From an uncultured Bacteroidota bacterium (GTDB lineage Bacteria; Bacteroidota; Bacteroidia; Chitinophagales; Chitinophagaceae): a DNA stretch of 58,422 bases. The translations under genes were made by a program, and so were the position numbers. Below the pieces are notes generated by a model, which was not told where the DNA came from, searched no databases, and was given only the letters and a program-made list of their open reading frames with translations. This document shows, piece after piece, positions 34,794 to 43,520 of the stretch. The DNA lies in assembly GCA_903851465.1 (NCBI GenBank), contig CAINOI010000014.1, positions 1-58,422 of the forward strand, written 5' to 3'. Each line of letters begins with the position of its first letter. The first letter of the stretch is position 1.

Positions 34794-37700
34794 TTAAGCC
34801 ATGTCTTTTCCATGACAAGCTTTGTATTTTTTTCCACTACCACATGGGCATGGATCATTGCGTCCAATTTTTGGACCTACAGTGATTGGGGCTTGTTTAG
34901 GAGTAGATGGATCATGGTATTCATTTTCTGTTGGCGTTCCATCCTCTGTTCTATTGGCACTCAACTTACTCAAATCGGTTTTTTGTTGACGTCCTTCTTT
35001 TACCTCAGTTGCTTCGGTTGGAATATGTGCATGGCATAAAAACTGAACCATTTTATAGTTGATCTCAATGTCCATTTTTCTAAACAATTCAAAGGCTTCC
35101 ATTTTATAAATCACCAATGGGTCTTTTTGCTCGTAGGTCGCTGTTTGAACAGATTGCTTTAAATCATCCATCGCGCGCAAATGTTCTTTCCATGCGTCAT
35201 CAATCAAGCTCAATGAAATAGACTTTTCAAATTCAGTGGCTAAGGCAGCGCCCTTGGTATCTAAATTTTTATCTAGATTCACCAATACATTGAAGACTGT
35301 TTTGCCATCACTTACTGGGACAATGACGTTTTCAATATGCTTACCCTCTTGTGTTCTAATATTTTTAAAGACTGGGATGCTATTTTGCATCATGTCTTTT
35401 TTCTTATACTCGTAATGCGATACCGCTTCTTGGTATAAAGATTCTGCTAAGTCATTTTCTTTTGCTGCAGCAAACTCGTCTTTAGTGATTTTAGTATCTA
35501 AACCAACTTGAACAATCAACGCCAATTTTAAGGCCTCAAAATCATTGGTCGTTTTGTGCGTGAAACTTAAATTTTCAATCACTTGATAAAACGCATTATC
35601 AAGGTCTAATGCCAAACGCTCGCCAAACAAAGCATGGTTTCTTTTTTTATAAATCACCGTTCTTTGTTTGTTCATCACATCGTCATATTCCAACAAACGC
35701 TTTCTTACACCAAAATTATTTTCTTCTACTTTTTTCTGAGCACGCTCAATAGACTTGGTGATCATACTATGCTGAATCACTTCACCTTCTTTATAGCCTG
35801 CAAAGTCCATCACTTTAGCAATTCTTTCACTTCCAAACATGCGCATTAAATCGTCTTCTAAGGAAACAAAAAACTGAGAAGAACCCGGATCACCTTGTCT
35901 TCCAGCACGACCTCTCAACTGTCTGTCTACACGACGAGAGTCATGACGCTCTGTACCCAATATTGCTAAACCTCCTACTGCTTTTACTTCGGGGCTTAAT
36001 TTAATATCCGTTCCACGTCCTGCCATATTGGTTGCAATGGTAACAGCACCAGTCAAACCTGCTTCGGCAACCACTTGTGCTTCTCTAGCATGTTGTTTTG
36101 CGTTCAATACATTGTGTGGAATATTTTTTTGACGCAACATTCTACTCAATAATTCACTTACTTCCACAGATGTCGTACCCACTAGTACCGGTCTGCCATC
36201 TGCACGCAATGCCTCGATAGATTCAATGACCGCACCAAATTTTTCACGCTTGGTTTTGAAAACTAAATCTTGCTCGTCTATACGAACTGCAGGAATATTG
36301 GTTGGGATAGATACTACGTCTAATTTATAGATGCTCCAAAATTCAGCTGCTTCTGTTTCTGCAGTACCTGTCATACCACCTAGCTTGTGGTACATTCTAA
36401 AAAAGTTTTGCAATGTGATGGTTGCGTAAGTTTGTGTCGCAGCTTCGATCTTCACATTTTCTTTGGCTTCTATCGCTTGGTGCAAACCATCAGAATAACG
36501 ACGGCCTTCCATGATACGACCAGTTTGCTCATCTACAATCTTCACTTGTCCATCCATCACCACATACTCAATATCCTTGTCAAATAAGGTGTATGATTTC
36601 AACAATTGATTCACTGTGTGAATTCGATCTGCTTTAATACTGTAATCAGAAATGATGACCTCTTTTTGTTGCATTTTCTGCTCGGCAGGAATATGCACAT
36701 CTATGTCAATTGCATTCAATGCCACACTGATGTCTGGTAGTAAAAAGAAATTTGGATCTTCTCCGGCGCCAGTAATTAATCCTAAACCTTTATCTGTTAA
36801 TTCAACTGAATTATTTTTCTCGTCAATGTGGAAATACAAAGCCTCGTCTACAATTGGCATTTCTCTTTGTTGATCGGCTAAATAATAATTTTCGGCCTTT
36901 TGCAATTTAACACGAATACCAGGCTCACTTAAATATTTAATCAAGGCGCCATTTTTAGGCAAAGCCCTGAACGCACGGTATAGAGCTAATCCGCCATCCT
37001 TAGGATCGTCATTGCCTTCGCTGATTTTCTTTTTTGCTTCAATTAAAAATTGATTCGCCACTTTCTTTTGCACATCCACCAATTGTTCGATCCTTGGTTT
37101 TAGTTGAAAGTATTGTTGCTCTCCGGTTTGGTGTCCAATTGGACCAGAAATAATCAAAGGGGTTCGAGCATCATCAATCAATACACTATCCACCTCATCC
37201 ACCATGGCGTAATGATGCTTACGTTGCACCATTTCATTTGGCGAATGCACCATATTGTCTCTTAAATAATCAAATCCAAATTCATTATTGGTACCATAAG
37301 TAATGCCTGCTGTGTAGGCCTTTCTTCTATCTTCTGAATTAGGTTGATGCTTATCGATACAATCTACAGTAATACCCAACCACTCAAATAAAGTACCATT
37401 CCACTCGCTATCTCTTTTCGCTAAATAATCATTCACAGTGACAATATGCACACCTTCGTCTGCCAGGGCATTTAAATAGGCTGGCAAAGTGGACACCAAT
37501 GTTTTTCCCTCTCCTGTGGACATCTCTGCAATCTTACCTTGGTGTAATACAATACCTCCAATTAACTGCACATCATAATGCACCATGTTCCATCTAATTG
37601 ACGTTCCTGCGGCTTTCCATGTAGTTTGGAAAACAGATTGATCTCCCTGGATAGTCACATATTCTTTTTTAACGGACAAGTCACGATCCAGATTGGTCGC

Positions 37701-38096
37701 AGTTGCAGTCAAAGCTTCATTTTCTGTAAAACGACGAGCCGCTTCTTTTACCACTGCAAATGCCTCTGGTAAAATCGTCCATAAGATTTGTTCTAAAGCC
37801 TGGTCACGATCTTTCTTCAATTTATCAATCTCTTGGTAAATGGCGTCTTTGCCTAATAAATCGGCAATATCTAAGGCCTCTGCATTATTTTGAGCCTCCG
37901 TAATCACTTGATCAATGGACTCAAGATGTGTTTTAATGCGAAATTTAAACTCCTCGGTTTTGTTCCTCAATTGGTCATGACTAAGGGTTTTATACGCCTC
38001 AAAATGACCATTGATCACTGGAACCAAATACTGTATTTTCTTGACGTCTTTCTCGCTTTTAGACCCGCCAAATAGTTTATTAATAATTTGCAACAT
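34794..38096 (-). CDS. secA: Preprotein translocase ATPase SecA
   Basis: The motor of the Sec export pathway, 1100 aa, about 200 residues longer than the E. coli protein as is usual in Bacteroidota; much of the difference is an insertion around residues 330-490 in the first nucleotide-binding domain. Visible features: Walker A in MSTGEGKTL (~192-200), the DEAD-like DEVD in MVDEVDSVL (~300-303), NMAGRGTDIKL and RQLRGRAGRQGDPG of the second ATPase domain, and a C-terminal zinc-binding tail with CPCGSGKKYKACH. It is the first gene of a run with deoC, M20 and maeB, and has a TATCTTTG promoter element upstream. Confidence 0.97.
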   Translation of the reverse strand: MLQIINKLFGGSKSEKDVKKIQYLVPVINGHFEAYKTLSHDQLRNKTEEFKFRIKTHLESIDQVITEAQNNAEALDIADLLGKDAIYQEIDKLKKDRDQALEQILWTILPEAFAVVKEAARRFTENEALTATATNLDRDLSVKKEYVTIQGDQSVFQTTWKAAGTSIRWNMVHYDVQLIGGIVLHQGKIAEMSTGEGKTLVSTLPAYLNALADEGVHIVTVNDYLAKRDSEWNGTLFEWLGITVDCIDKHQPNSEDRRKAYTAGITYGTNNEFGFDYLRDNMVHSPNEMVQRKHHYAMVDEVDSVLIDDARTPLIISGPIGHQTGEQQYFQLKPRIEQLVDVQKKVANQFLIEAKKKISEGNDDPKDGGLALYRAFRALPKNGALIKYLSEPGIRVKLQKAENYYLADQQREMPIVDEALYFHIDEKNNSVELTDKGLGLITGAGEDPNFFLLPDISVALNAIDIDVHIPAEQKMQQKEVIISDYSIKADRIHTVNQLLKSYTLFDKDIEYVVMDGQVKIVDEQTGRIMEGRRYSDGLHQAIEAKENVKIEAATQTYATITLQNFFRMYHKLGGMTGTAETEAAEFWSIYKLDVVSIPTNIPAVRIDEQDLVFKTKREKFGAVIESIEALRADGRPVLVGTTSVEVSELLSRMLRQKNIPHNVLNAKQHAREAQVVAEAGLTGAVTIATNMAGRGTDIKLSPEVKAVGGLAILGTERHDSRRVDRQLRGRAGRQGDPGSSQFFVSLEDDLMRMFGSERIAKVMDFAGYKEGEVIQHSMITKSIERAQKKVEENNFGVRKRLLEYDDVMNKQRTVIYKKRNHALFGERLALDLDNAFYQVIENLSFTHKTTNDFEALKLALIVQVGLDTKITKDEFAAAKENDLAESLYQEAVSHYEYKKKDMMQNSIPVFKNIRTQEGKHIENVIVPVSDGKTVFNVLVNLDKNLDTKGAALATEFEKSISLSLIDDAWKEHLRAMDDLKQSVQTATYEQKDPLVIYKMEAFELFRKMDIEINYKMVQFLCHAHIPTEATEVKEGRQQKTDLSKLSANRTEDGTPTENEYHDPSTPKQAPITVGPKIGRNDPCPCGSGKKYKACHGKDMA

Positions 38097-38141
38097 ATTC
38101 TCGCTAAAATTGGGTGTTTGTCCTTGTTAATCAAGGGGCTT

Positions 38142-38149
38142 CAAAGATA
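38142..38149 (-). promoter_or_regulatory. -7 promoter element of secA
   Basis: TATCTTTG on the minus strand, an exact TAnnTTTG match 45 nt upstream of the secA ATG, implying a leader of roughly 40 nt. It faces away from the atpG promoter across a G-rich spacer. Confidence 0.55.
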
Positions 38150-38150
38150 A

Positions 38151-38241
38151 GTAATTGGGGTGGAATTGGGGTAGAATTGGTGATTTTAAGCCCAGTTGGA
38201 GCAAAAAATTAAGTTGAAGGGGGTTTGAGGGGAAAATTGGG
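38151..38241 (+). repeat. G-rich spacer with short tandem repeat between secA and atpG promoters
   Basis: Three near-identical units of about 11 bp follow each other (AATTGGGGTGG, AATTGGGGTAG, AATTGGTG...) at 38151-38182. Further on are G5 (38219-38223), G4 (38229-38232) and G3 (38239-38241) tracts, all on the plus strand. It lies upstream of both promoter elements, so it is not part of either predicted transcript. Confidence 0.5.
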
Positions 38242-38251
38242 TAAAAAATGA

Positions 38252-38259
38252 TACCTTTG
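38252..38259 (+). promoter_or_regulatory. -7 promoter element of atpG
   Basis: TACCTTTG, an exact TAnnTTTG match 21 nt upstream of the atpG ATG. It gives atpG its own promoter in the gap divergent from secA. Confidence 0.65.
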
Positions 38260-38280
38260 CTCGCCTAATAAACAAGCACT

Positions 38281-39150
38281 ATGGCTGGACAATTAAAAGA
38301 AGTTAGAAATAGAATTAAAAGTACCCAAAGTACACAGCAAATCACCAAAGCAATGAAAATGGTGAGTGCTGCAAAATTACGTCGTGCGCAAGATGCGATT
38401 ACCCAAATGAGACCTTACGCTCGCAAGCTACAAGATATGTTAAGCAATATCATCAGTAGCTTAGAGGGAGATATGAATTTGGCCCTAGCAGATCAACGAA
38501 CTGTAAACAATGTATTGTTTATTGTCGTGACTTCTGATCGTGGTTTATGCGGTGGATACAATGCCAATTTGGTAAAAATGACCCGAGCAACCATTGCAGA
38601 AAAATATCCTACTCAAAATATCACCATCTGGAATATTGGTAAAAAAGGTTATGAAAGTTTAACTAAATTAGGCTTTAACACCAATGCCGATTTTAAGGAT
38701 ATCTTTTTAAACTTAAAATTCGAAACCGTTCAAGCTGCCGCAAAAGCTGCTATGAAAGCCTTTGAAAATAAAGAGTTTGACGCCATTGAGATTGTATACA
38801 GCGAATTTAAAAACGCAGCAACACAAGAATATAAATCAGAGCCTTTCTTGCCTATTCCAAAAATGGAAAAGAAAGCAAACGCTAAAAAAACAGATTTCAT
38901 TTTTGAACCACAAAAGGAAGCTTTAGTGGCAAAATTGATGCCTAAAATATTGAACACCCAATTATTCAAAGCTGTTTTAGACGCCAACGCAAGTGAGCAT
39001 GGCGCAAGAATGACAGCGATGGATAAAGCAAGTGAAAACGCCAACGAATTGTTGAAATCATTGAAAATTTCTTACAACCGTGCAAGACAAGCGGCTATTA
39101 CGACTGAATTAACAGAGATCGTAAGTGGCGCAGCTGCATTAAACGGATAA
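38281..39150 (+). CDS. atpG: ATP synthase F1 gamma subunit
   Basis: The central-stalk gamma subunit of F1Fo ATP synthase, 289 aa. The N-terminal coiled-coil helix is clear (QLKEVRNRIKSTQSTQQITK, then AMKMVSAAKLRRAQ), as are the Rossmann-like middle segment (VVTSDRGLCGGYNANL) and the C-terminal helix with the conserved ARMTAMDKASENANELL and YNRARQAAITTELTEIVSGA. It is placed alone here, after its own promoter and 11 bp before scpB; no other ATP synthase gene is in the window. Confidence 0.97.
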   Translation: MAGQLKEVRNRIKSTQSTQQITKAMKMVSAAKLRRAQDAITQMRPYARKLQDMLSNIISSLEGDMNLALADQRTVNNVLFIVVTSDRGLCGGYNANLVKMTRATIAEKYPTQNITIWNIGKKGYESLTKLGFNTNADFKDIFLNLKFETVQAAAKAAMKAFENKEFDAIEIVYSEFKNAATQEYKSEPFLPIPKMEKKANAKKTDFIFEPQKEALVAKLMPKILNTQLFKAVLDANASEHGARMTAMDKASENANELLKSLKISYNRARQAAITTELTEIVSGAAALNG

Positions 39151-39161
39151 GCAAAACTATT

Positions 39162-39887
39162 ATGGAAATAAGTCAAATCATTCCGCACATTGAAGCCTTA
39201 GTTTTTGCTAGTGATAAAGCATTGAATGCAAATGATATCACCGAATTAATCAATACTGCATTTGGATTTCTAGAAGAGCGCATCTCGCTTGAGCAAGTTG
39301 AAGCTGCTTTAGAAGGCATCCAAGAAAAATATAGTACTGAATACTATCCTTTTGAATTAAAGCAAAGCGGTGGTGGATGGCAGTTTTTAACTAAGCCTAG
39401 TTTCCACAGCACGATTGCTCAATTGAACGGTGATAAATTTTTAAAGCGTTTGTCAAATGCCGCATTAGAATCTTTAGCCATCATTGCTTACAAGCAACCC
39501 ATTACAAAAGGGGAAGTGGAAGCAATTAGAGGTGTGAACAGCGACTATTCTATGCAGAAATTATTAGAAAAGGAATTGATCGTGATTAGTGGTCGCAATG
39601 AACTGCTTCCAGGTAAGCCATTGATTTATTCAACTTCTAGAAACTTTATGGACTATTTTGGCATCAACTCAACAGAAGATTTACCAAAGATCAAAGAAGT
39701 CTTGGCAGATCAGATTGTAGAAGCCACTGTGATTAAGCCAGAAGACTTTACAGACAATAGTGTTTTTGAGCAAACAACAGAAGCTTTAGCTGAAGAAAAC
39801 GAACAAGCAGAGTCTCCAAATACTGAAGAAGAAACTGGAGATTTTACGCCAGCATCTGACGAAGAGGATTTTACGCCAGAAGCATAA
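39162..39887 (+). CDS. scpB: Segregation and condensation protein B
   Basis: ScpB, 241 aa, forms the SMC-ScpAB condensin that organises and separates chromosomes. The tandem winged-helix domain includes the family patterns IEALVFASDKALN, QSGGGWQFLTKPSF and SNAALESLAIIAYKQPITKGEVEAIRGV (read as two adjoining segments). The C-terminal ~50 residues are acidic and low-complexity (repeated E and D, ending DEEDFTPEA), beyond the conserved core. It lies 11 bp after atpG. ScpA is not in the window. Confidence 0.93.
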   Translation: MEISQIIPHIEALVFASDKALNANDITELINTAFGFLEERISLEQVEAALEGIQEKYSTEYYPFELKQSGGGWQFLTKPSFHSTIAQLNGDKFLKRLSNAALESLAIIAYKQPITKGEVEAIRGVNSDYSMQKLLEKELIVISGRNELLPGKPLIYSTSRNFMDYFGINSTEDLPKIKEVLADQIVEATVIKPEDFTDNSVFEQTTEALAEENEQAESPNTEEETGDFTPASDEEDFTPEA

Positions 39888-39933
39888 GTTTACGCTTTTC
39901 CAATTCATGAATTTTTCAAAAAAATATTGAACT

Positions 39934-39968
39934 AAGATAAGGCCAGAACATAGTTCTGGCCTTATCTT
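39934..39968 (+). terminator. 16-bp perfect inverted repeat between scpB and lysA
   Basis: Arms AAGATAAGGCCAGAAC and GTTCTGGCCTTATCTT with a 3-nt loop (ATA). It looks like an intrinsic terminator for atpG-scpB, but the T-tract after it is very short, and the lysA ATG follows only 6 nt later. It could instead be a regulatory hairpin or operator for lysA. The 3' arm overlaps a promoter-like TATCTTTA (39963-39970). Confidence 0.6.
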
Positions 39969-39974
39969 TATAGC

Positions 39975-41186
39975 ATGAACGCAAGTCTTTCCTTCACTCA
40001 TTTAAATGCTGCTGCAGAAAAATATGGAACACCATTGTATGTGTACCACGCAGAAAAAATAGAACAGCAATACCAAAATTTACTAGCGCAATTCGAGTCC
40101 ACTCAAACTACCTTTTTTTATGCTTGTAAGGCTTTGACCAATATTCATATTTTGAAAGTGATCAAGGACATGGGGTGTAATATTGATTGTAGTTCCATCA
40201 ATGAAGTTCAATTAGCTTTACGAGTTGGATTTTTGCCAAGCAATATTTTATATACAAGCAATAGTGTTGGGTTTGATGAAATCAGCACTGCTGTTGAATT
40301 AGGCGTAAATGTGAATATTGATAGCTTATCAAATTTAGAAAAATTTGGTCAAAAATATGGCGGGACAAAAGCCATTGGAGTGCGCATAAGACCCGATGTC
40401 ATGGCAGGAGGTAATTTGAAAATTTCTACCGGCCATGTTAAAAGCAAATTTGGTATTCCACTCACTCAATTAGATGCGCTTAAATTGATTCAAGAAAAAT
40501 ACAAGATCAATATCCATACTTTACATATTCATACTGGAAGTGAAATAAAAGACGTGGCAGTATTTATGAAATCAGCAGAAGTTTTTGATACCTTACTACC
40601 CCATTTCCCTACCGTAACCGTTTTGGATTTTGGCGGCGGATTCAAAGTGCCCTATGCCCCAGGTGAAGAAGGTACTGATATGCCCCAATTAGGCGAGCAA
40701 GTGAATAAGGTGATGAAGCAGCTATCAGAGAAATTTGATCGCAAATTGACAGCTTGGTTCGAACCAGGTAAATACATGGTGAGTGAAGCAGGATTTTTTA
40801 TTGCAAAAGTCAATGTATTAAAGACTTCCGGGGAGATTACATTCGCAGGTTTGAACACAGGACTCAACCATTTAATTCGTCCTATGTTTTATGACGCATA
40901 CCATCACATAGACAATCTCACTAGCCCAGAAAATCCTCCAAAGCAATATGCCGTGGTAGGCAATATTTGTGAAACAGACACTTTTGCATGGGATAGAGCT
41001 ATCCCTGAGATTGCAGAAGGTGATTTATTGGTTTTTTTCAACGCAGGTGCCTATGGTTACGAAATGGCTAGCAATTATAATGCAAGATTCAAGCCAGCCC
41101 AGGTTTTATATCAAAATGGGGAGGCCAAACTAATTAGTAGAGCAGATCAGTTTGAAGATCTCTTATCTTTACAAATGCCTTTATAA
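39975..41186 (+). CDS. lysA: Diaminopimelate decarboxylase
   Basis: A 403-aa PLP-dependent fold type III decarboxylase making L-lysine from meso-diaminopimelate. The PLP-binding Lys lies in FFYACKALTN; the His of HIHTGSE and the glycine-rich phosphate site LDFGGGFKVPY follow; the substrate and dimer-interface elements are WFEPGKYMVSEAG, NICETDTFAWDR (Cys) and FFNAGAYGYEMASNYN. Length and motifs fit LysA better than the related carboxynorspermidine or arginine decarboxylases. It starts 6 nt after a strong hairpin and ends 4 bp before the MlaF-like gene. Confidence 0.9.
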   Translation: MNASLSFTHLNAAAEKYGTPLYVYHAEKIEQQYQNLLAQFESTQTTFFYACKALTNIHILKVIKDMGCNIDCSSINEVQLALRVGFLPSNILYTSNSVGFDEISTAVELGVNVNIDSLSNLEKFGQKYGGTKAIGVRIRPDVMAGGNLKISTGHVKSKFGIPLTQLDALKLIQEKYKINIHTLHIHTGSEIKDVAVFMKSAEVFDTLLPHFPTVTVLDFGGGFKVPYAPGEEGTDMPQLGEQVNKVMKQLSEKFDRKLTAWFEPGKYMVSEAGFFIAKVNVLKTSGEITFAGLNTGLNHLIRPMFYDAYHHIDNLTSPENPPKQYAVVGNICETDTFAWDRAIPEIAEGDLLVFFNAGAYGYEMASNYNARFKPAQVLYQNGEAKLISRADQFEDLLSLQMPL

Positions 41187-41190
41187 TATC

Positions 41191-41961
41191 ATGATAGAGA
41201 TTCAACATATCAACAAAGCCTTTGGCGATAAAGTGATTATCGACGATGTGAGTGCCCAATTTAAACCAGGCATTTGTAATCTAATCATTGGTGCAAGTGG
41301 AAGCGGTAAAACTGTTTTGGTTAAATGTATTGTGGATTTAATTCAAGCTGACCAAGGTAAAATTTTGTTTGATCAAGAGGACTTTGCTACATTAACTAAA
41401 GATCAAAAAAAGACATTAAGAAATAGCATTGGGATGTTATTCCAAGGCAATGCTTTATTCGACTCCTTGACGGTCCAAGAAAATGTCAAATTCCCTTTGG
41501 ACATGTTTAGCGATTTAAATGAAGCAGATAAATTAGTGAAGGTCAATCAAATTTTAGCGCGTGTTCAATTAACCGGAGTCAATGAAAAATTTCCTTCAGA
41601 AATTAGCGGCGGGATGAAAAAACGGGTTGGTCTAGCTCGTGCACTTGTCTTAGAACCAAAATATTTGTTCTGTGACGAACCAAATTCTGGTTTAGATCCT
41701 CAAACCTCACTTGTCATTGATCAATTGATTCAAGAATTAACGAAAGAATTTAATATTACCACCTTGGTTGTTACCCATGATATGAATAGTGTGATGGAAA
41801 TTGGGGAATATATCATCTACTTACATAAAGGAAAAAAAGAATGGGAAGGCAGCAATCAAGATATCATCTTTAGTCAGAATAAATTATTGAATGATTTTAT
41901 CTTCGCTTCTGAATTTTTACAAGACGCAAAAGCCATGCGTATGATGGCTCAAAATAAATAA
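41191..41961 (+). CDS. MlaF-like ABC transporter ATP-binding protein
   Basis: A 256-aa ABC ATPase of the phospholipid-transport (Mla/Mce) type. Walker A is IGASGSGKTVLVK, the signature is EISGGMKKRVGLARAL, Walker B LEPKYLFCDEP, and the switch His is in VVTHDMNSV. GMKKRVGLARA with PNSGLDPQTS is typical of MlaF-type rather than nutrient-importer ATPases. I chose the ATG at 41191 (MIEIQHINKAFG) over 41152, which would overlap lysA by 35 bp and adds no homologous residues. Its likely membrane partner is the MlaE permease at 29785-30522. Confidence 0.85.
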   Translation: MIEIQHINKAFGDKVIIDDVSAQFKPGICNLIIGASGSGKTVLVKCIVDLIQADQGKILFDQEDFATLTKDQKKTLRNSIGMLFQGNALFDSLTVQENVKFPLDMFSDLNEADKLVKVNQILARVQLTGVNEKFPSEISGGMKKRVGLARALVLEPKYLFCDEPNSGLDPQTSLVIDQLIQELTKEFNITTLVVTHDMNSVMEIGEYIIYLHKGKKEWEGSNQDIIFSQNKLLNDFIFASEFLQDAKAMRMMAQNK

Positions 41962-41963
41962 AT

Positions 41964-42476
41964 ATGAAAAAAGTAACTACCCTATTAAGTGTATGCATTG
42001 TAAGCTTATTCGCTTCAATGAGTTTATTGGCTCAAGAAAACATTGACCCCAATGCCCCTTTTTTGAAAGACAAAAACTTGCCTAAATTTACCCTTAATTT
42101 GACGACTGGCAAATCCTTTAATAACAGTCAAATTCCAAAGACCAAATACACTTGTATCATCATCTTTAGTCCAGACTGTTCTCATTGCCAAGACGAAGCA
42201 ACCGAATTGACAAAGAATGCAGACAAGTTTAAGTCGGTCTTCTTTATTTGGAATAGCTATAAGGACATGGCTGATATTAAAGTCTTTGCAACTAAATATG
42301 GCTTGGATAAGCAATCCAATGTGATTGTAGGTAGAGATCCTGAATTTTCTATCCCGGTATTTTTTAGACCGCGTATGACCCCGTTTGTAGCATTATATGA
42401 AAAGGGGCAATTGTTAAAAGTATATGAACAAGGCGTAAAAGTGCCTGAATTACTTAAAATAATAGGAGGCAAATAA
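41964..42476 (+). CDS. Secreted thioredoxin-fold (redoxin/TlpA-like) protein
   Basis: A 170-aa exported protein: signal peptide about residues 1-23 (ending LLAQ), then a thioredoxin fold with the active-site motif SPDCSHCQDEAT (C72, C75) and a cis-Pro region RMTPFVALYEKG. CSHC is unlike the CGPC of thioredoxin and is common in Bacteroidota redoxin-like envelope proteins. A role in periplasmic disulfide reduction is inferred. It starts 2 bp after the MlaF-like gene. Confidence 0.8.
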   Translation: MKKVTTLLSVCIVSLFASMSLLAQENIDPNAPFLKDKNLPKFTLNLTTGKSFNNSQIPKTKYTCIIIFSPDCSHCQDEATELTKNADKFKSVFFIWNSYKDMADIKVFATKYGLDKQSNVIVGRDPEFSIPVFFRPRMTPFVALYEKGQLLKVYEQGVKVPELLKIIGGK

Positions 42477-42477
42477 C

Positions 42478-42485
42478 TAACTTTG
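42478..42485 (+). promoter_or_regulatory. -7 promoter element of mdh
   Basis: TAACTTTG, an exact TAnnTTTG match starting 1 bp after the redoxin stop codon and 38 nt before the mdh ATG. It suggests mdh has its own strong transcript. Confidence 0.6.
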
Positions 42486-42523
42486 CCCCGATTAAATTAT
42501 GTTCAAAATTTAAATTAAAAGAT

Positions 42524-43453
42524 ATGAAAATTACCGTTGTTGGTGCTGGCGCCGTTGGAGCAACTTGTGCAGATAATATCGCACGTAAAGAATTGGCTTC
42601 TGAATTGGTTCTATTAGATATTAAAGAAGGTTTTGCAGAAGGTAAGGCACAGGACATGATGCAGACTGCTGCATTATTAGGTTTTGATACACGCATTAGC
42701 GGTAGTACGAATGACTACACTAAAACAGCCAACTCGGATGTCGTTGTTATCACTTCTGGCTTACCTCGTAAACCAGGCATGACAAGAGAAGAATTGATTG
42801 GCACAAACGCAGGTATCGTAAAAGGTGTTTGTGAAAATATTTTAAAGCATTCACCAAATGCCATCATCATTGTGATTAGTAACCCAATGGATACAATGAC
42901 TTATTTAGCATTGCAATCTACAGGATTACCTAAGCATAGAATCATTGGCATGGGTGGTACATTGGATAGTGCTAGATTCAAATACCAATTGAGCGCGCAT
43001 TTAAACTGCAGTCCTGCAGACTTAAATGCCATTGTAGTTGGTGGACATGGCGATACCACTATGATTCCTTTGATAAAGCATGCTACTTGGAATAGTATTC
43101 CTGTTACTAAATTCTTGTCAGAAGCGCAACAACAACAAGTGATCAATGATACCATGGTGGGTGGTGCAACTTTGACTAAATTATTAGGAACTTCTGCATG
43201 GTATGCTCCAGGTGCGGCAGGAGCTGCATTGGTTGAAAGTATCGTACGTGACGAAAAGAAATTATTCACTTGTTGCGTAAGCTTAAACGGCGAGTATGGT
43301 CAAAACGATATCTGTTTAGGTGTGCCTGTTGTGATTGGCAAAAATGGATGGGAAAAGATTGTTGATATGGATTTATCTGCAGACGAGCAAGCGGCATTCA
43401 ATAAGAGTGCAGATGCAGTTAGAAGCATGAACGATGTATTAAAGACTTTATAA
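42524..43453 (+). CDS. mdh: Malate dehydrogenase (NAD-dependent)
   Basis: A 309-aa lactate/malate dehydrogenase family enzyme converting malate and oxaloacetate in the TCA cycle. The NAD-binding loop is VGAGAVGATCADNIA; the substrate-recognition loop LPRKPGMTREEL has the Arg residues of malate rather than lactate dehydrogenases; RIIGMGGTLDSARF and the catalytic His in VVGGHGDTTMIPL follow. The length fits the LDH-like MDH group. It is preceded by its own promoter element and followed by a strong bidirectional terminator. Confidence 0.95.
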   Translation: MKITVVGAGAVGATCADNIARKELASELVLLDIKEGFAEGKAQDMMQTAALLGFDTRISGSTNDYTKTANSDVVVITSGLPRKPGMTREELIGTNAGIVKGVCENILKHSPNAIIIVISNPMDTMTYLALQSTGLPKHRIIGMGGTLDSARFKYQLSAHLNCSPADLNAIVVGGHGDTTMIPLIKHATWNSIPVTKFLSEAQQQQVINDTMVGGATLTKLLGTSAWYAPGAAGAALVESIVRDEKKLFTCCVSLNGEYGQNDICLGVPVVIGKNGWEKIVDMDLSADEQAAFNKSADAVRSMNDVLKTL

Positions 43454-43470
43454 TCTTTGTACCTGACTAT

Positions 43471-43507
43471 AAATAATAAAGCCTCGCAATGCGAGGCTTT
43501 ATTATTT
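43471..43507. terminator. Bidirectional intrinsic terminator between mdh and the GT9 gene
   Basis: A perfect 18-bp inverted repeat (AAATAATAAAGCCTCGCA and its complement) around a single central base, with a GC core GCCTCG/CGAGGC and A- and T-rich ends on each side. It lies 17 bp after mdh and 13 bp before the end of the convergent GT9 gene, so it can stop transcription in both directions. Confidence 0.92.
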
Positions 43508-43520
43508 AACTACTTTTTTA

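Noticed and set aside
38730-39044. 104-codon open frame on the minus strand
   Set aside because: It lies wholly inside atpG, which has full family motifs; the antisense frame has no recognisable domain and is a by-product of codon usage.
41152-41190. Longer start for the MlaF-like ATPase
   Set aside because: It would overlap lysA and adds residues not seen in the family.
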